From NCBI RefSeq assembly GCF_900107405.1, contig NZ_FNPV01000010.1, positions 62,001 through 126,000 of the forward strand: a DNA stretch of 64,000 bases. The letters run 5' to 3'. The position numbers and the translations under genes are program-made. The notes beneath the pieces are model-generated. The model saw nothing but the letters and a program-made list of their open reading frames with translations. It was not told the DNA's origin and did not search any database. Origin of the DNA: Tindallia californiensis. Its GTDB lineage: Bacteria; Bacillota; Clostridia; Peptostreptococcales; Tindalliaceae. The first letter of the stretch is position 1; each line of letters begins with the position of its first letter. Below, piece after piece: positions 43,030 through 51,414 of this stretch.

Positions 43030-45603
43030 ATGAATCTGTCAAGAAGAAGATTTGTACAAGGGGCAGTTGCGGCAGGGATTGTAGCAGGCTTTTGGCAAGC
43101 GGGACGAAGCAAACGAATGGAAAGTCTTGAAGAAACAGGCACGACGGTTGAAAGGCCAAGCGAAGTTCAACCGTTAACGGCAGGAGAATGGAAACCTAGT
43201 GGTTGTTTGGGATGTACTTCCTGGTGTGCCAAAGAAGTCTTTGTGGTAGATGGACGAGCCATTAAAGTAAGGGCAAACGCTGCTTCAAGAGTACATGGTG
43301 GAAATGATTGCCCACGAGCACACCTTGCCATTCAGCAGGTATATGATCCAGATCGCATCAAACAGCCTATGAAAAGAACCAATCCCAATAAAGGCTTAAA
43401 GGAAGATCCTCAATTTGTTCCTGTTTCTTGGGACGAAGCAATGGAAATGTTGGCGGATCGAGTGATGGATTTGAGAGACCACAATGAAACCCATAAATTT
43501 GTTCTATTTAGAGGGAGGTATACCAATATAAATGGGTTGCTTTATGGAACAATGCCTAAAATTATTGGATCTCCCAACAACATTTCCCATAGTTCAATTT
43601 GTGCGGAAGCTGAAAAATTTGGACCTTATTATACCCAAGGATATTGGAATTACAGGGACTACGATGTAGCTAATACTAAATACATGATTTGCTGGGGTGT
43701 AGATCCGCTCTGTTCCAATCGGCAAGTTTCCCATTACTTAAATGCTTTTGGAGGAATGTTAAAAAAGGGCGTTCGAATTGCCACCGTCGATCCTAAGTAT
43801 TCTAATACAGCAGCAAAATCTGAGACATGGCTACCAGTAAAGCCAGGGCAGGATGGGGCTTTAGCTACGGCTATGGCTCATGTAATTCTAACAGAAGGAT
43901 TGTGGTCAAGGGAATTTGTTGGAGATTTCAATAATGGGCAAGATTATTTTAAATCCGGGGAAACCGTTGAAAATGACAATTTTGACGAAATTCATACCAA
44001 TGGAATTGTTAAATGGTGGAATTTGGAGTTGAAAGATCGAACACCCGAATGGGCTGAGTCCATCTGCGGAGTGGAAGCAGAAAAAATTCGTAAAGTGGCA
44101 GTGGATTTTGCCAAGGAAGCACCTCATGTCATGGTGTTCATGGGCGGAGGATCTAACATGCAAGTACGTGGCGCTTATAATTCAATGGCAGTTCATGCAT
44201 TGAATGGGTTGGTGGGTGCTGCTGAGAATCTAGGCGGTACCATTACGGGTAGGAGTCCAAAACTTGGATCCTTCCCTGCGGCAGATGATTTTATGGATGA
44301 AATGGCACAAACAAATAGTAAAATGCAAAAAATTGATCAGCGTGGCTATGTAGAATTTCCTGCACTTAAAGAAGGGAAGTCAGGTGGAGGTGTTGTGACC
44401 AACCGAGTGGCAGACGCAATTTTAACGGAAGACCCATATCGGCCAAAGGTAGGGATAGGTTATTTTTGTAATTTTAATTACTCTTGTCCTGAAACAAGTC
44501 GGTGGCATGAAGCTATGTCAAAGATGGAGTTTTTTGCTCATTGCGTAACCCATTATTCAGAAATGAGTCACTTTGCAGATCTTTTGCTTCCTTCCACCCA
44601 TCATATGTTCGAGCAAATGAGTTCAGCAGCACAAAAAGGCAATGGATACACACATTTATGGATTGGAGATCGAAGTATTGATCCTGTTTACGATGTTAAA
44701 AATCCTGAGGCTGAGATTCCATGGATGCTGGCTGAAAAACTAGCAGATCGTGGGTTTACGAATCTCTTGGACTATCTAAAGACCTTTAAAGATCCAGAAA
44801 CAGGTCGTGAACCTACAAATGGCCTTGAGTTGGAAAAATATGCCTTTAAAATTCGAACACAACCAGTGTGGGATTCGGCTGCCTATGCGGAGTCTGGAAA
44901 CCATGGAGACGCGTTTAATAGCTGGGAAGCCTTTATGGAAAAGGGCATTTGGAACTCAGATGAATATGAGTTCCAAAAATTGTGGAGCAATATGCCCACA
45001 ACAACGGGTAAATTTGAGTTTTATAGCGAGACGTTAAAAGAAGCATTAGAGCAGCATGCTGAAAAACACAATATGTCCGTTGACGATGTGTTAGAAGCTT
45101 GTAAATACACATACACCAAAGGAGAGTTAGCATATATTCCTCACTATACGGAACCTTTTATGCATGGAAGTAAGGAAGAGTATCCCTTTTCTTTTGTAGA
45201 CTGCAAGTCTCATATGGCTAGAGAAGGAAGATCTTCGAACTGTTCCTGGTTCCAAGAGTTCAAAGACGTAGATGCTGGAGATGTAAAATGGGGAGATTGC
45301 ATTAAGATAAATCCTAAGGATGCACAAGCGTTAGGCCTTGAAGATGGAGATCAGGTTCGTGTTATTTCACCAACAGCAGAAGTAGTGACAACCCTTAAGA
45401 CATGGAATGCCCTTAGACCTGGAACGGCTTCAAAAACCTTTGGGCAGGGTCATTGGGCCATGGGTCATGTAGCAGCGGAAGATTATGAAGATAAAATAGC
45501 GAGAGGAGCAAACAATAATGACTTTATGGCGGCGGACTACGAGCGTTTGAGTGGTTCGACGGCGTTTTACGGAAGTTTTAGAGTTAGGATTGAAAGAGTA
45601 TAA
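43030..45603 (+). CDS. arrA: Respiratory arsenate reductase, molybdopterin catalytic subunit ArrA
   Basis: ArrA reduces arsenate to arsenite as a terminal electron acceptor, outside the membrane. The 857-residue product (usual length) begins with a Tat signal LSRRRFVQGAVAAGIVAGF. Then come the [4Fe-4S] ligands C-x2-C-x3-C (CLGCTSWC, about 58) and a fourth Cys in NDCPRAH. The marker RGRYT (about 160) with GSPNNISHSSICAEAEKFGP and GYWNYRDYD is typical of the Arr branch; ArxA arsenite oxidases have a GRGWG-type motif instead. The C-terminal molybdopterin domain includes WGDCIKINPKDAQALGLEDGD. First gene of a six-gene same-strand run. Polysulfide or other reductases of the same superfamily are less likely. 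Confidence 0.9.
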   Translation: MNLSRRRFVQGAVAAGIVAGFWQAGRSKRMESLEETGTTVERPSEVQPLTAGEWKPSGCLGCTSWCAKEVFVVDGRAIKVRANAASRVHGGNDCPRAHLAIQQVYDPDRIKQPMKRTNPNKGLKEDPQFVPVSWDEAMEMLADRVMDLRDHNETHKFVLFRGRYTNINGLLYGTMPKIIGSPNNISHSSICAEAEKFGPYYTQGYWNYRDYDVANTKYMICWGVDPLCSNRQVSHYLNAFGGMLKKGVRIATVDPKYSNTAAKSETWLPVKPGQDGALATAMAHVILTEGLWSREFVGDFNNGQDYFKSGETVENDNFDEIHTNGIVKWWNLELKDRTPEWAESICGVEAEKIRKVAVDFAKEAPHVMVFMGGGSNMQVRGAYNSMAVHALNGLVGAAENLGGTITGRSPKLGSFPAADDFMDEMAQTNSKMQKIDQRGYVEFPALKEGKSGGGVVTNRVADAILTEDPYRPKVGIGYFCNFNYSCPETSRWHEAMSKMEFFAHCVTHYSEMSHFADLLLPSTHHMFEQMSSAAQKGNGYTHLWIGDRSIDPVYDVKNPEAEIPWMLAEKLADRGFTNLLDYLKTFKDPETGREPTNGLELEKYAFKIRTQPVWDSAAYAESGNHGDAFNSWEAFMEKGIWNSDEYEFQKLWSNMPTTTGKFEFYSETLKEALEQHAEKHNMSVDDVLEACKYTYTKGELAYIPHYTEPFMHGSKEEYPFSFVDCKSHMAREGRSSNCSWFQEFKDVDAGDVKWGDCIKINPKDAQALGLEDGDQVRVISPTAEVVTTLKTWNALRPGTASKTFGQGHWAMGHVAAEDYEDKIARGANNNDFMAADYERLSGSTAFYGSFRVRIERV

Positions 45604-45628
45604 ATAACTTATGTGGAGGTGAATATAA

Positions 45629-46315
45629 ATGGCAAAATATGGAATGATTATTGATCAACAAAAATGTGCTGGTTGTGCTGCTTGTTCTATTGCATGCAAA
45701 AATGAGAATAATGTTCCAGATGGAATCTTCTGGTCTCATTATATAACAGAAACAAGAGGTGAATTCCCGAATATCACCTATGACTATATCTCAACACTAT
45801 GCAATCACTGCGATATTGCTCCTTGTGTGGAAGTGTGTCCAACAGATCCAAAATCTATGTATAAACGAGACGACGGAATCACCATGCATGATGAGGAACA
45901 GTGTATTGGATGTCGAGCTTGTGAGCATGCATGTCCCTATGGAGTGATTTACTATAATGAGTCTGGTGTGGAACCTTTTGAACGTTGGCAAAGCGGCGAA
46001 GCCAAGGAGTTGAACGACAGAATAGGGGGGGAAGTAATTCCTTATTACAATCCAGATCGAGCGCTGACCTATGCAGGCATCCGAAGAAGCAATAAAGTAG
46101 AAAAATGTACTTTTTGCGATCATCGTGTGGCAAATGAGGAAGAACCATATTGTGTAAAAGCCTGTCCAGCAAATGCCCGAATTTTTGGGGATTTAGAAGA
46201 TCCAGACAGTGAAATCAGCAAGGTGTTGGCAGAAAATAAATCCACCGTACTTCTTCCAGAAGAGGGGACACAGCCAAATGTATATTATATCAATCGTTTT
46301 GATATGAAAGAATAA
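45629..46315 (+). CDS. arrB: Respiratory arsenate reductase, Fe-S subunit ArrB
   Basis: A 228-residue ferredoxin-type subunit with four cluster motifs: CAGCAACSIACKNENN, CNHCDIAPCVEVCPT, CIGCRACEHACPYGV and CTFCDHRV...CVKACPANARIFGDLEDP. IFWSHYITETRGEFPNITYDYISTLCNHC is close to known ArrB proteins. It passes electrons from the quinone-linked partner to ArrA. It has no signal of its own and would be co-exported with ArrA by the Tat system. GGAGGTGA precedes the ATG, 25 bases after arrA. No ArrC/NrfD membrane anchor is present. Confidence 0.9.
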   Translation: MAKYGMIIDQQKCAGCAACSIACKNENNVPDGIFWSHYITETRGEFPNITYDYISTLCNHCDIAPCVEVCPTDPKSMYKRDDGITMHDEEQCIGCRACEHACPYGVIYYNESGVEPFERWQSGEAKELNDRIGGEVIPYYNPDRALTYAGIRRSNKVEKCTFCDHRVANEEEPYCVKACPANARIFGDLEDPDSEISKVLAENKSTVLLPEEGTQPNVYYINRFDMKE

Positions 46316-46343
46316 TTTGCGAGTGAAAGGATGACTTAAAAGA

Positions 46344-47015
46344 ATGGAGAATTTTCTAGAACAGGAAAAAGTTCGTGCGGTTATATATCATCTTTTGGCA
46401 TCCTGCTATCGAATGCCGGAGGATAAGAGGATCAATGAATCATCATTGATCCAGCTACGTACATTGTTACTGGAGCATCATCCAGAAGCAGCAGCCCATG
46501 TCGAGAAAATGATCACAGAAATTGAAACAACAAAACTCAGTGAGGAAATTCGAGGGGATTACCTTGCATTGTTTGTAGGGCCTAAAGCATTGTTGGCACC
46601 ACCCTATGGTTCCCTTTATCTTGAAAACAAACATCAGATTATGGGGGATTCCACTAGGGAAGCAATGAAGTTTTATGAAGCAGCTGGATTGAAAAAAACA
46701 GACGAAATGAATGAGCCAGATGATCATATCTGTATTGAGCTGGAATTCGTTTACTATTTGATTTCGCGTGTTGTGGAGTCTTGTGAAGCCGAAAACTATG
46801 AAGCCGCAGAGGAGTTTGGTAAGTTGCAGCAGGAATTTCTGAAGCGGCATGTTGGAAACTGGGTAAGACCCTTTACACAGAATGTAAATCGGCAAGCAAA
46901 GACACATTTTTACAAGCACCTGGGGTTGGCAACAGAATTATTTGTTCGCAAGGAAGCAACAGAAGATAGTCATCAGATGATGCTGGAATTAAAGGAGTTA
47001 GCTGCATTGAATTAA
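46344..47015 (+). CDS. TorD/DmsD-family chaperone for ArrA
   Basis: A 223-residue all-helical cytoplasmic protein with the TorD pattern: YHLLASCYRMPEDKRI, LSEEIRGDYLALFVGPKALLAPPYGSLYLENKHQIMGDSTREAM and EPDDHICIELEFVYYL. These chaperones hold the Tat signal and help cofactor insertion before export. Position third behind arrAB fits an ArrD role. Confidence 0.85.
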   Translation: MENFLEQEKVRAVIYHLLASCYRMPEDKRINESSLIQLRTLLLEHHPEAAAHVEKMITEIETTKLSEEIRGDYLALFVGPKALLAPPYGSLYLENKHQIMGDSTREAMKFYEAAGLKKTDEMNEPDDHICIELEFVYYLISRVVESCEAENYEAAEEFGKLQQEFLKRHVGNWVRPFTQNVNRQAKTHFYKHLGLATELFVRKEATEDSHQMMLELKELAALN

Positions 47016-47034
47016 ATGATAAGTGGTGGGTTGA

Positions 47035-48141
47035 ATGAATTGGATGACGGGACTATTATTTCGGCTAGCAACTGAAGTTCAGGAGCCGGAATGGATACCA
47101 AACAAATGTTTAAGACAGTGCAAGCTAAGCAAAGATTGCTTAGCTTGCCAAGGTGGATGCCAGTATAAAGCCATTGAAATAGTAGGGGAGAAGGTATTTA
47201 TTGATGGAGACAGGTGTCGACAATGTGGCACCTGTATGTATCTGTGCCCTGCTCATGCTATTATATATCCTTCGAAGGTATTAGAAAAGAGCCTTAAAAG
47301 ACTTAAAGAGAATAATGAGCCAGTGATCACCTGCAGTCTTCATGAAAATACTGGTGATGCGGTTTTTTTCTGTTTTCATAAGATGCCTGAAGCTTTGTTG
47401 TTGCTCCTACTCTTGGAGCATTGGGATAAAACAGTATACTTTAATGCGTTTCATTGTAGTGATTGTGTTCTTGTAAGGCCTAACCTGGCGGATTTTGAAC
47501 TTGCATTAAGCCGAGCCATCCATTTTTGCAAGCATTTTGATCTGGAGATAAAGGCAGAGATCCTAATAGAAAACCAAAGAGTCCCTAGGCAAGAAATGCA
47601 TTCCCTATCCCGAAGGGATATGTTAAGGGATGCAAAAATCAAATCAAAGGAAGTCGTCTTAGATGCCAGTCAGGAACTAATAAAAAAGAAAAACACTCGC
47701 TGGTTTCCCTTGAGAGAAAGATTAATTAGTGGGTTGAAATATCATTGGGCCGAAAAGAAGAAAGCATTACCATCTTATGCTGGTGTGATAGCTTCCCTTG
47801 ACGTTACAAAAGACTGTACAGGGTGTGGTGCCTGCATCAAAGCTTGTCCATGGTCTGCATGGACATTAGAAACAGATGAAAAAGCCGCAAGACTGAGTCA
47901 TGATACAAAAAAATGTTGTTTCTGCGGTAGATGTCAGGAAGTATGTCGTGTGGAGGCTATTCTAGAAAAAAAGATTAATTTTCATACCTTAGATCAATCG
48001 GTTGAGAGAAAAGAATGGCATTATAGAAGTTGCAAACAGTGTCACCGAACCTTTCTGCAAATTGATGAACAAGAGAAACGATGTGACTCTTGCCTAAAAC
48101 AGTCCAACATAAAACAACGAATTTTTGGAAAAAAACCTTAA
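47035..48141 (+). CDS. Polyferredoxin-like Fe-S protein in the arr operon
   Basis: A 368-residue cysteine-rich protein. N-terminal clusters: CLRQCKLSKDCLACQGGC and CRQCGTCMYLCPAHAI. A middle domain has VITCSLHENTGDAVFFCFHKMPEA and FHCSDCVLVRPN, with CCG-like cysteines. C-terminal: CTGCGACIKACPWSAW and CCFCGRCQEVCRVEAIL, then a zinc-finger-like C-x2-C/C-x2-C end (CKQCHRTF, CDSC). No signal or membrane span, so cytoplasmic. It may supply electrons or build clusters for ArrAB; I know no firm function. Confidence 0.75.
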   Translation: MNWMTGLLFRLATEVQEPEWIPNKCLRQCKLSKDCLACQGGCQYKAIEIVGEKVFIDGDRCRQCGTCMYLCPAHAIIYPSKVLEKSLKRLKENNEPVITCSLHENTGDAVFFCFHKMPEALLLLLLLEHWDKTVYFNAFHCSDCVLVRPNLADFELALSRAIHFCKHFDLEIKAEILIENQRVPRQEMHSLSRRDMLRDAKIKSKEVVLDASQELIKKKNTRWFPLRERLISGLKYHWAEKKKALPSYAGVIASLDVTKDCTGCGACIKACPWSAWTLETDEKAARLSHDTKKCCFCGRCQEVCRVEAILEKKINFHTLDQSVERKEWHYRSCKQCHRTFLQIDEQEKRCDSCLKQSNIKQRIFGKKP

Positions 48142-48166
48142 GAAATCCTTAGAAAGGAGGATATCC

Positions 48167-49402
48167 ATGAGAACAAATGTAACCTTGGAAGAGGCGCTGG
48201 CTCTACTTTTAGATGAATGTCCTCAAACCCAATCGATTCATGTGCCAATACTAGACAGCTTAGGTGGGGTTTTAGCAGAGGATATCGTGTCTGACATCAA
48301 TATTCCCCCCTTTGATCGGTCACCCTTGGATGGGTACGCACTTCGCTCGGTTGATAGTCAAGGGGCATCGCCAGATCAACCAATAGAGCTGGATGTGATT
48401 GACTATGTACCAGCAGGAAGCGTTTCTGAAAAATGTGTTAAAGATTATCAGGCTGTTCGCATTATGACTGGTGCTAAAATTCCATTGGGAGCCGATGTAG
48501 TGATTCGGCAAGAAGAGGTAGAAAACGTCGGAGAAAAAATTCTGATCAAAGCTCCGATGTCAACCATGGAGAATATTAGTAGGGTAGGAGAAGATATTCA
48601 CGTAAATCAGATGGTGATTAAAGCAGGGACTGTGATTGAGCCAGCGGAAATTGGGCTGATGGCAACTTTGGGTAAGAGCTACGTATCAGTTTACATGAAA
48701 CCACGTGTAGCGATTCTTTCCACAGGAGATGAATTGCTGGAGATTCAACAACCTCTTCAGGATGGAAAAATCAGAAACAGCAACTCTTATACGATTGCAG
48801 CTCAGGTGAAAAAAACAGGCGGAAAAGCTTTAATGCTGGGTGTGTGTGGCGATGATATTGAATCTATATCAGAAAAGTTACGAGCTGGGTTAGGAATTGC
48901 GGATATTGTGATTACTACTGGAGGGGTTTCTGTTGGTGATAAAGACTTGGTAAAAGAATCTTTTATGAATGCTGGTGCAGAAATGCTTTTTTGGAAAGTA
49001 CGTATGAAACCAGGAACTCCTATTGCTGTAGCACGTTTGGGGAAAAAGCTGCTGATAGGATTATCGGGAAATCCAGCGGCCGCCTTTATTACCTTTGAGC
49101 AATTTGTAAGACCCTTGGTGTTGAAAATGATGGGGCGTGAAAAGCATCGATTGATGAATGTAGAAACAATTCTTGAGAATGACTTTTCTAAAGTAAGCAA
49201 CCAAAATCGATTTGTCAGAGGAACTACTGTATATCGGGACGGTAGTTTTTATACAAAATTTCCTGGAAAACATAGTTCTGGAGTTTTGTCTAGTTTATCT
49301 GGGAACAATTCCTTGTTTTATGTGCCGGCAGGTACAGGCCCTTATGAGAAAGGTCAGAAAGTCAGTATTCAGCTTTTGGATCAACCTGAGGTGAAGTCAT
49401 GA
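48167..49402 (+). CDS. moeA: Molybdopterin molybdenumtransferase MoeA
   Basis: ATG 48167 follows AAAGGAGG. MoeA inserts molybdate into adenylylated molybdopterin. The 411-residue product has NIPPFDRSPLDGYALRSVD, the MPT-binding segment VAILSTGDELLE, NSNSYTIAAQVKKTGG, ITTGGVSVGDKDLVKE, KVRMKPGTPIAVARLG and GLSGNPAAAF. Four bases overlap with mobB. Its presence in the arr operon ties cofactor supply to the reductase. Confidence 0.95.
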   Translation: MRTNVTLEEALALLLDECPQTQSIHVPILDSLGGVLAEDIVSDINIPPFDRSPLDGYALRSVDSQGASPDQPIELDVIDYVPAGSVSEKCVKDYQAVRIMTGAKIPLGADVVIRQEEVENVGEKILIKAPMSTMENISRVGEDIHVNQMVIKAGTVIEPAEIGLMATLGKSYVSVYMKPRVAILSTGDELLEIQQPLQDGKIRNSNSYTIAAQVKKTGGKALMLGVCGDDIESISEKLRAGLGIADIVITTGGVSVGDKDLVKESFMNAGAEMLFWKVRMKPGTPIAVARLGKKLLIGLSGNPAAAFITFEQFVRPLVLKMMGREKHRLMNVETILENDFSKVSNQNRFVRGTTVYRDGSFYTKFPGKHSSGVLSSLSGNNSLFYVPAGTGPYEKGQKVSIQLLDQPEVKS

Positions 49403-49887
49403 TTCCGGTATTTTCTATTGTTGGAAAAAACTCCAACACAGGCAAAACAACGGTGATGTGTCATATAATAAAAGCCTTAAAGAAAAAAGGATATCGCATT
49501 GCGACGATTAAGCACGACGTTCATGGCTTTGAAATGGACAAACCAGGAAAAGATACATGGAAGCATGCTCAAGCTGGTTCTGATATTGTAATGATTTCTT
49601 CTCCTACTAAATATGCAATGATTCAAAGAGTAGAAGAAGAAAAGAAGTTGGAAGATTTGATATCGACACTTTCTAATGTCGATTTAGTGATTACGGAAGG
49701 ATATAAAAAAGAAAACTATCCTAAATTAGAGGTTTTTAGAGAAGAGGCTGCAGATGAATTACTTTGTAAGGAAGTAGAAATCTTTGCCTTGGTTACAGAT
49801 AAAAAATTTAATATAGATAAACCACAATACCATCCCAATGAAATAGACGAACTAGTAGAATACATCGAAAAAAAATTTCTGCAATAA
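49399..49887 (+). CDS. mobB: Molybdopterin-guanine dinucleotide biosynthesis adapter MobB
   Basis: A 162-residue P-loop protein: FSIVGKNSNTGKTTVMCHIIKALKKKGYRIATIKHD, then the conserved DTWKHAQAGSDIVMISS and VDLVITEGYKKENYPKLEVFR. MobB assists MobA in making the guanylated cofactor used by DMSO-reductase-family enzymes such as ArrA. Start overlaps moeA (ATGA). Last gene before the terminator. Confidence 0.95.
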   Translation: MIPVFSIVGKNSNTGKTTVMCHIIKALKKKGYRIATIKHDVHGFEMDKPGKDTWKHAQAGSDIVMISSPTKYAMIQRVEEEKKLEDLISTLSNVDLVITEGYKKENYPKLEVFREEAADELLCKEVEIFALVTDKKFNIDKPQYHPNEIDELVEYIEKKFLQ

Positions 49888-49893
49888 GAGTGA

Positions 49894-49918
49894 CCCTGCA
49901 TCCGTGCAGGGTTTTTTT
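49894..49918 (+). terminator. Intrinsic terminator of the arr-moe operon
   Basis: CCCTGCA and TGCAGGG with seven T. Confidence 0.9.
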
Positions 49919-50079
49919 AGGATAATGAAATAGCACGAGTACCCTATAGGGTATGCGCACCCCAAAGGGCATAGGCAAAAAAATGTGGATAAGCTATGAA
50001 TAAGTCATTGGAAAATTTGTGGAGAAGCGATAGAATAAAAACATGGAAACAAACAGTAAATCCAAATATAAAACAAAAG

Positions 50080-50196
50080 ACATCTTTCAGAAGAAATACC
50101 CAGCCTGCGGGCTATTTTACGTTGACCGATGCCTTCCTGGGTATGCATATGCCGGATTCGGACATAAATGTCCGCGTCTACGATCATACCTTTCAC
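50080..50196 (-). pseudogene. IS21 transposase (IstA) N-terminal fragment
   Basis: On the minus strand from 50196: MIVDADIYVRIRHMHTQEGI and GQRKIARRLGIS, the start and HTH of IS21-type IstA proteins. Homology ends soon after, so only about 35-40 residues remain. Confidence 0.7.
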
Positions 50197-50285
50197 ACTC
50201 CTGTCAATTGAATTGTTTCTCTCAATTGTATCGGAGTTTGGCTTTGGTGGCGCACTTTTAGATTATCATACGCAAGCACCGCCAA

Positions 50286-50342
50286 GGGGTATTCCTTTAG
50301 GGGCCAGTTCGAAGGCGTCGGTAATAGCAAAACCGCTAGATA
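50286..50342 (+). other. Decayed attC 3' end, outside the main array
   Basis: 35 bases match attC site 4 with one mismatch (GGGGTATTCCTTTAGGG onward), followed by ACCGCTAGAT where R' would be GTTAGAY. No R''/L'' half was found upstream, so it is truncated. Confidence 0.75.
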
Positions 50343-50364
50343 AAATTCAATAATCTCACAGACA

Positions 50365-50392
50365 TGAAAAAACTCATTCCTAAGAATGAGTT
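50365..50392 (-). terminator. Intrinsic terminator of the hicA fragment
   Basis: On the minus strand AACTCATTC and GAATGAGTT, followed by TTTT; directly after the stop of the hicA fragment. Confidence 0.75.
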
Positions 50393-50393
50393 A

Positions 50394-50579
50394 CTATAAA
50401 AGATTTAAGAATTCATCAAGTTGTATATCAGCTTGCTCTAAAATACTTTTTAAGGCCTCTTTTGCAACTTTATCATGCATAGGTATAATCACTACTCTTG
50501 TAGGAATACCTAACTTTTTATATTTTGCATGGCTTCCTTTGGTATCTCCGGTGTTTACTATGGTTATAGGAAGGATCAC
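50394..50579 (-). pseudogene. HicA-type toxin, 5'-truncated
   Basis: The minus-strand frame contains [20 protein letters not shown] and HDKVAKEALKSILEQADI, the catalytic-His and C-terminal part of HicA mRNA interferases. The first about 15 residues ([13 protein letters not shown]) do not fit the family, and no HicB antitoxin gene is visible, so this is probably a remnant of a hicAB pair. Confidence 0.7.
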
Positions 50580-51228
50580 CTGTACTTGATGGTACTTCTT
50601 CTGATGACATTGATTGCTTATCTTTCAGCGGTTACGATTCTTTACAGACAGGCAGAAAGTATTTATAGGTTGGCAGGAAACAAGGAAGATATCCTTGAGA
50701 AAAAGGGTTTTGGCAATTCTTTGCACAGAAAAAAGAAGATGATGAAAATTATTTTTTGGAAACCGGAAAACGAAAAAATTCGGGAACTACGAGGATATAT
50801 TCTGATTCTTATGCTGTTTATTTTTCCTTTTCTAATGTCGGCTATTTACTGGATGTTTCTGTTTCGCTATTATCACTATATGATTCACTACTTTTCGATT
50901 AATATTGCCTTCGTACTATTCATGTTCCTTTTTGTACATCACTTTCTGTTAAACTCATTAAAGCCAGTATCGTTGATGACTAAGCTCACTATGGGGACGT
51001 TGACACTGGTTATTGTTGTTACATTCGTTTTCACTGAATCTCTCAGCCGGGGCATTCGGGTTTCAGAAAAGCTGGAGTATGGCATTGCAGTGCTGAATGA
51101 TGGTGAACCAGCAACGGCACAAGCGCTCTTTGGTGGCATCAAAGAAAGTGGGCTGGGGAGAGAAGGCGGCCACTTTTAGGATAGAGAGCTTTCTGGCGAT
51201 TAAATATCTTTCGATAGGCATAGAATAG
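50529..51228 (+). pseudogene. Chimeric remnant: membrane protein fragment joined to aldehyde dehydrogenase C-terminus
   Basis: One open frame (50529-51179, 216 residues) begins with about five membrane segments ([73 protein letters not shown]) and then changes to [20 protein letters not shown] and [15 protein letters not shown], the C-terminal oligomerisation end of aldehyde dehydrogenases. After the TAG, another frame reads ESFLAIKYLSIGIE to 51228, the rest of that C-terminus. So two unrelated gene ends are joined, and the second also has a frameshift. Confidence 0.75.
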
Positions 51229-51241
51229 ATGACACAATTAC

Positions 51242-51282
51242 ACCATATTTTGATTGACATCCTTGTCAAAATATGGTTATAT
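51242..51282 (+). promoter_or_regulatory. Promoter with overlapping palindromic operator, MATE gene
   Basis: TTGACA (51254-51259), a 17-base spacer and TTATAT (51277-51282). ACCATATTTTGA (51242-51253) and TCAAAATATGGT (51266-51277) are exact complements that enclose the -35 box, as expected for a repressor (for example MarR- or TetR-like) site. Confidence 0.75.
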
Positions 51283-51346
51283 AGAAGCTGTCGACAAAAA
51301 AATACCGCAGGCTGGGCGATGCAGATCGCAACAGATGCAAAGTGTA

Positions 51347-51386
51347 GAACATCCACTTGAAAAAAACTCAAAGGATGTTTTTTTTT
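51347..51386 (+). terminator. Terminator or attenuator in the MATE leader
   Basis: AACATCC and GGATGTT followed by nine T, between the promoter and the MATE start, so transcription must read through it. Confidence 0.6.
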
Positions 51387-51414
51387 GCCTAAATCAGAAA
51401 AAGGAGAAAGAAGG

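Noticed and set aside
43030-45603. ArxA arsenite oxidase or polysulfide reductase
   Set aside because: The RGRYT motif, the ISHSSICAEAEKFGP block and an ArrB-like partner favour ArrA over the other branches.
49996-50211. A 71-residue plus-strand gene after mobB
   Set aside because: It is antisense to a recognisable IstA fragment and has no ribosome site or family resemblance.
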